A DNA stretch of 6,098 nt from an uncultured Candidatus Melainabacteria bacterium (lineage in GTDB: Bacteria > Cyanobacteriota > Vampirovibrionia > Gastranaerophilales > Gastranaerophilaceae): the NCBI GenBank assembly GCA_934675225.1, contig CAKUQA010000088.1, positions 1-6,098 of the forward strand, written 5' to 3'. Both the position numbers and the translations under genes were made by a program. Below the pieces are notes generated by a model that saw nothing but the letters and a program-made list of their open reading frames with translations, made no database searches and was not told the DNA's origin. This document shows positions 5,837 to 6,098 of the stretch, one piece after another. The first letter of the stretch is position 1, and every line of letters starts with the position of its first letter.

Positions 5837-5849
5837 ATAAATATTTTAT
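5837..5849. promoter_or_regulatory. Short palindrome upstream of fprA, possible regulator site
   Basis: ATAAATATTTTAT at 5837-5849 has five-base inverted arms (ATAAA/TTTAT, read on the minus strand) around a three-base centre, in the gap between rubredoxin and fprA. PerR and Fur boxes are A/T-rich palindromes of this sort, but the match to the PerR consensus is poor. Because the spacer is almost all A+T the palindrome may be chance. Confidence 0.15.
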
Positions 5850-5881
5850 CACTTAAAAAATTTTTTGCGTAATAAAATAAA

Positions 5882-6019
5882 TTATTGTTTTTCAAATAAA
5901 TCTTTTCCTACTCCACAGAGTGGGCAAACATAATCATCTGGTAAATCTTCAAATTTAATTCCATCATTTTCTTCCGGATTATATACATAACCGCATACTG
6001 TACAAATATAATTTTCCAT
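5882..6019 (-). CDS. Rubredoxin, short form, 45 aa
   Basis: A small iron protein with one Fe bound by four Cys, acting as electron carrier in the cytoplasm; the likely donor to the flavodiiron protein encoded just downstream. The sequence shows both metal-binding loops, CTVCGY (Cys6, Cys9) and CPLCG (Cys32, Cys35), and the conserved end GVGKDLFEK. The usual 52-54 residues are reduced to 45: about seven residues are missing between YNPEE and FEDLPDD, as in the known 45-residue rubredoxin of Desulfovibrio desulfuricans. The usual DDWVCP is DDYVCP here. AGGAAG at 6025-6030 lies 5 bases before the ATG. The same frame is open upstream to the window edge, but the ribosome site and the canonical start [10 protein letters not shown] argue for this start. 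It lies 68 bases before fprA and 37 after the partial gene at the right edge. Confidence 0.93.
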   Translation of the reverse strand: MENYICTVCGYVYNPEENDGIKFEDLPDDYVCPLCGVGKDLFEKQ

Positions 6020-6056
6020 TTTTTCTTCCTTTCTAATATATATTTCTGTTAATGAA

Positions 6057-6098
6057 TTAATTTTCTTGTCTACATTCTTTACACAAACCGTGTAAAGC
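6057..6098 (-). CDS. C-terminal end of a probable Fur/PerR-type regulator (partial)
   Basis: Only the last 13 codons are present: [13 protein letters not shown] and a TAA stop at 6057-6059; the rest lies beyond the right edge. Fur-family repressors (Fur, PerR, Zur) commonly end with a G-x-C-x-x-C pair that binds a structural zinc, as in 'hxLelyGlCxeCr'. The reading GLCKEC fits this, and a PerR-like repressor upstream of rubredoxin and flavodiiron genes is a known arrangement in anaerobes. The evidence is short, so another zinc-binding tail is possible. The adjacent frame is also open to the edge but gives no recognisable motif. Confidence 0.5.
   Translation of the reverse strand, partial: ALHGLCKECRQEN

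Noticed and set aside
5814..5852. N-terminal extension of fprA from GTG
   Set aside because: The extension contains the AAAGGAG ribosome site for the ATG at 5813, and FprA proteins normally begin near that Met.

Overview
The window is AT-rich, with A or T preferred at third codon positions, ATG starts behind good Shine-Dalgarno sites, and short intergenic gaps. It looks like chromosomal housekeeping DNA of an anaerobic bacterium. Three things suggest a non-photosynthetic cyanobacterial relative (Melainabacteria/Vampirovibrionia, for example gut Gastranaerophilales): efp directly upstream of accB, the order known from cyanobacteria such as Synechocystis; a flavodiiron protein with a short rubredoxin; and a likely type IV prepilin leader. 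This is inference from memory, and a Firmicute remains possible. No phage, transposon, CRISPR, tRNA or rRNA signal was seen, and no gene-free stretch exceeds about 170 bases.

Left part (1-1424). The minus strand begins with the first 13 codons of a probable type IV pilin or pseudopilin. A small helix-turn-helix-like protein on the plus strand (ending at 380) diverges from it. Next come two minus-strand genes for small membrane proteins that overlap by one base. They share an N-terminal FTANK block and a VNAF...MDV block, so they look like diverged tandem paralogues of unknown function.

Middle (1425-4260). A divergent spacer with a recognisable extended -10 promoter and a 13-base palindrome leads into efp, accB and accC on the plus strand. 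They encode elongation factor P and two parts of acetyl-CoA carboxylase: the biotin carrier protein and biotin carboxylase, which together perform the first half-reaction of fatty acid synthesis. The efp-accB and accB-accC gaps carry related inverted-repeat sequences; the second can form a 15-bp RNA hairpin just before accC. The run ends in two consecutive hairpin terminators, the second of which works on paper in both directions.

Right part (4261-6098). All genes are on the minus strand. Read in the direction of transcription they are the last 13 codons of a probable Fur/PerR-type regulator (CxxC tail), a 45-residue short-form rubredoxin, the flavodiiron protein FprA, a hairpin, and a 74-residue Ala/Pro/Glu-rich peptide of unknown function. 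Rubredoxin and FprA form a known electron transfer pair that reduces oxygen (or NO) in anaerobes, and a Fur/PerR-type gene upstream would fit an oxidative-stress cluster.

Nothing here clearly amounts to a new system. The best candidates for a second look are the coupled membrane paralogues, the intergenic hairpin repeats within the efp-accB-accC run, and the partial genes at both window edges.
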